64,000 nt of DNA. It comes from Bdellovibrionales bacterium. Its GTDB lineage: Bacteria; Bdellovibrionota; Bdellovibrionia; Bdellovibrionales; UBA1609. The stretch is from contig JADJNU010000001.1 in assembly GCA_016714165.1 (NCBI GenBank), positions 992,001 through 1,056,000 on the forward strand, given 5' to 3'. Position 1 is the first letter of the stretch. The number at the start of each line of letters is the position of its first letter. The translations under genes and the position numbers were made by a program. Positions 62,866-64,000 of the stretch are shown one piece after another. The notes under the pieces were generated by a model that saw only the letters and a program-made list of their open reading frames with translations, did no database searches and was not told the DNA's origin.

Positions 62866-63268
62866 AGCTTAAACTCTTCCTTCCATGGATATTTCAGACA
62901 AGACTAGAATTGTATTTATTCCCGCCGATTTTTCAAACCATCCCTTGCCGATAACGCAGTTAGCAGTAGTGGATTGCTCCCAAATGTTGTTGCGCATTAT
63001 GTGTTGCGCGTTATCGCCGGATGCAATCGAACAATGCCGCATTGTATTCGACACAATGACTGGCGTGGAATCGAATTGAATATATTTTGAATATATTTGG
63101 ATTGAAATGATTCGGTACGATCGAAAAAGCGAATCAGCAATTTCAGTTTTGAGGAATGAACTTTTCTCTGACCCCAAATTTGGCTACCGTTGAGGCAGGG
63201 TAAGATGAAGAACACAATAGTAATCTAAATATAACAAAACAAGAATCTAACAATTGAAGGAGTTTCAA
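62866..63268. other. 403-base intergenic region upstream of the first GWND gene
   Basis: It contains tandem 11-base copies of TGAATATATTT at 63077-63098, probable promoter material for either side, and a leader element ATAACAAAACAAGA at 63231-63244 that recurs before the next gene. No acceptable coding frame. Confidence 0.45.
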
Positions 63269-63526
63269 ATGAAAATTTCCAATTTGATCGCCGCTTGCGC
63301 ACTCAGCCTCATGACATCTTCTGCCTTTGCCGGCTGGAATGATAGCAGTCCCGTCATCACACCTCACCCCTCTCCCTATCAACCTTGTGACGCACAATGC
63401 ACGAGAGATAGCGCCCGTGGGTGGAATGACAGCACACCCGTTATCACACCACATCCCTCTCCTTATCAGCCTTGTGACCAGCAGTGCATGAGAGACAGTC
63501 TTGGTGGATTCAACGATAAAAACTAA
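63269..63526 (+). CDS. Small secreted protein with two 24-28-residue GWND repeats
   Basis: 85 residues from ATG 63269 after gaaggag. Signal peptide 'MKISNLIAACALSLMTSSAFA'. The mature part is two nearly identical copies of 'GWNDSxPVITPHPSPYQPCD' plus 'xQCxRDS', then 'GGFNDKN'. Each copy has two Cys, suggesting disulfides or metal binding. Unknown function. A related gene follows about 170 bases downstream. No such family known to me. Confidence 0.75.
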   Translation: MKISNLIAACALSLMTSSAFAGWNDSSPVITPHPSPYQPCDAQCTRDSARGWNDSTPVITPHPSPYQPCDQQCMRDSLGGFNDKN

Positions 63527-63568
63527 GTGATTCTCTTCTGAGAAGAACCTTTCAGGTGAAGTAGTCTG

Positions 63569-63605
63569 AAGGCCGTGACCTCAAATGAGGTGCGGCCTTT
63601 TTTCT
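63569..63605 (+). terminator. Strong rho-independent terminator after the first GWND gene
   Basis: GGCCGTGACCTC, loop AAAT, GAGGTGCGGCC forms a 12-bp stem with one mismatch, followed by seven T. It ends the transcript before the second GWND gene, so that gene has its own promoter. Confidence 0.9.
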
Positions 63606-63692
63606 TGTCATGCCTGCCATTTAACTTGCACTAAAGAAAATGTTTCTGTCGGCCGATAACCTCTTTAAGAATAACAAAACAAGAGGTCTATC

Positions 63693-63923
63693 ATGAAATT
63701 ATCTCACATCATCCAATGCTCACTGATTCTGCTTCTCACATCCGCAGCCTCTGCAGGATGGAATGATCGCGATTCTTCCTCCTCCGATCGCCATCGCTGT
63801 CCTCCACACCGGCCTCCTCCCCCTCCTGCATGCAAAAAGAACTGCAACAATCCTTGGCCAGGTTGGAATGACCGATCTCCAGATCCTAACTTTCCATTTT
63901 TCTTCGAATCAAATCGAAAATAA
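63693..63923 (+). CDS. Second small secreted GWND protein, Pro/His-rich
   Basis: 76 residues from ATG 63693. Signal peptide 'MKLSHIIQCSLILLLTSAASA'; mature part begins GWNDRD and ends with a second GWNDRSPDPN motif; between them is a Ser/His/Pro-rich stretch with three Cys ('HRCPPHRPPPPPACKKNCNNP'). It shares the signal-peptide-GWND layout and the 14-base leader ATAACAAAACAAGA (63671-63684) with the gene before it, so the two are likely paralogues. Confidence 0.7.
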   Translation: MKLSHIIQCSLILLLTSAASAGWNDRDSSSSDRHRCPPHRPPPPPACKKNCNNPWPGWNDRSPDPNFPFFFESNRK

Positions 63924-64000
63924 TCTAGAATCGGGCTTGAGGAGACCTTTTTTGAGCCGCAAAGATCCAGCGATTTCACGGTCTCTGACCAATGAACAGT

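Larger units (their letters stand above)
63231..63684 (+). promoter_or_regulatory. Shared 14-base leader element before both GWND genes
   Basis: ATAACAAAACAAGA occurs identically at 63231-63244 and 63671-63684, upstream of each GWND gene's ATG (24 and 8 bases). Identity over 14 bases in otherwise different flanks suggests a duplicated regulatory element or duplication remnant. Confidence 0.5.

Noticed and set aside
1..64000. CRISPR arrays, rRNA genes and complete insertion sequences
   Set aside because: No regularly spaced repeats, no rRNA-like segment and no intact transposase with ends were seen; only the IS66 TnpB fragment and intron remnant remain.

Overview
The window looks like a chromosomal segment of a Gram-negative, predatory- or Deltaproteobacteria-like bacterium. 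Bdellovibrionota is my best guess, from the many lipoproteins, a SWIB protein with a lysine-rich histone-like tail, the NamZ-type muramidase, and the Bdellovibrio/Myxococcus-style small zinc-ribbon protein. No marker gene fixes the taxon, so this is inference.

Region 1 (1-8257) reads as accessory cargo. It holds the end of a hybrid histidine kinase, a DUF6933-like protein, and a tightly overlapping copper/silver efflux operon on the minus strand (cusC-like with an apparent frameshift, cusB-like, cusA, cupredoxin). Divergent from it are an ECF sigma factor, a four-helix membrane protein that may be its partner, and a thioredoxin-fold protein.

Region 2 (8456-23165) is the right-hand part of an integrative conjugative-type element. 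A small sigma-region-4 gene and an unknown gene precede a type IV secretion operon in the order VirB2-B3-B4-B5/TrbJ-B6/TrbL-B8-B9-B10-VirD4-lipoprotein-replication/relaxation-like protein. A 111-bp nested inverted repeat follows. Next come a minus-strand trio (XRE regulator, membrane protein, secreted protein), a divergent regulated operon and a large serine recombinase whose reading frame ends inside the 3' half of a tRNA-Asp gene. I see no relaxase, no VirB11 and no second att copy. The left end is not recognisable and may lie outside the window, so region 1 could be cargo of the same element.

Region 3 (23166-63923) is mainly housekeeping chromosome: proline synthesis (proB-proA), S9 peptidase, Smr protein, oligoribonuclease, ahcY, map, ettA, a TauE exporter, an EEP nuclease, LOG protein, fumC, two tRNA-dihydrouridine synthases, grxC, purK-purE, a receiver-HDOD-histidine kinase operon, a cell-wall group (NamZ, SGNH protein, degenerate deacetylase) and a MoxR-DUF58-DUF4129 operon. 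Within it, 30813-34330 is a patch of foreign DNA: an orphan IS66 TnpB, the 3' remnant of a group II intron, a B12-binding radical SAM gene and an AT-rich secreted kinase-like gene. The window ends with two related tiny secreted proteins carrying GWND motifs.

Five single-base frame breaks were found: one in cusC, one in the sigma-4 gene, two in a serine hydrolase and one in the SGNH gene. All lie at or beside short homopolymers and four look like one-base losses. Either the assembly carries homopolymer errors or several genes are decaying; raw reads would decide.
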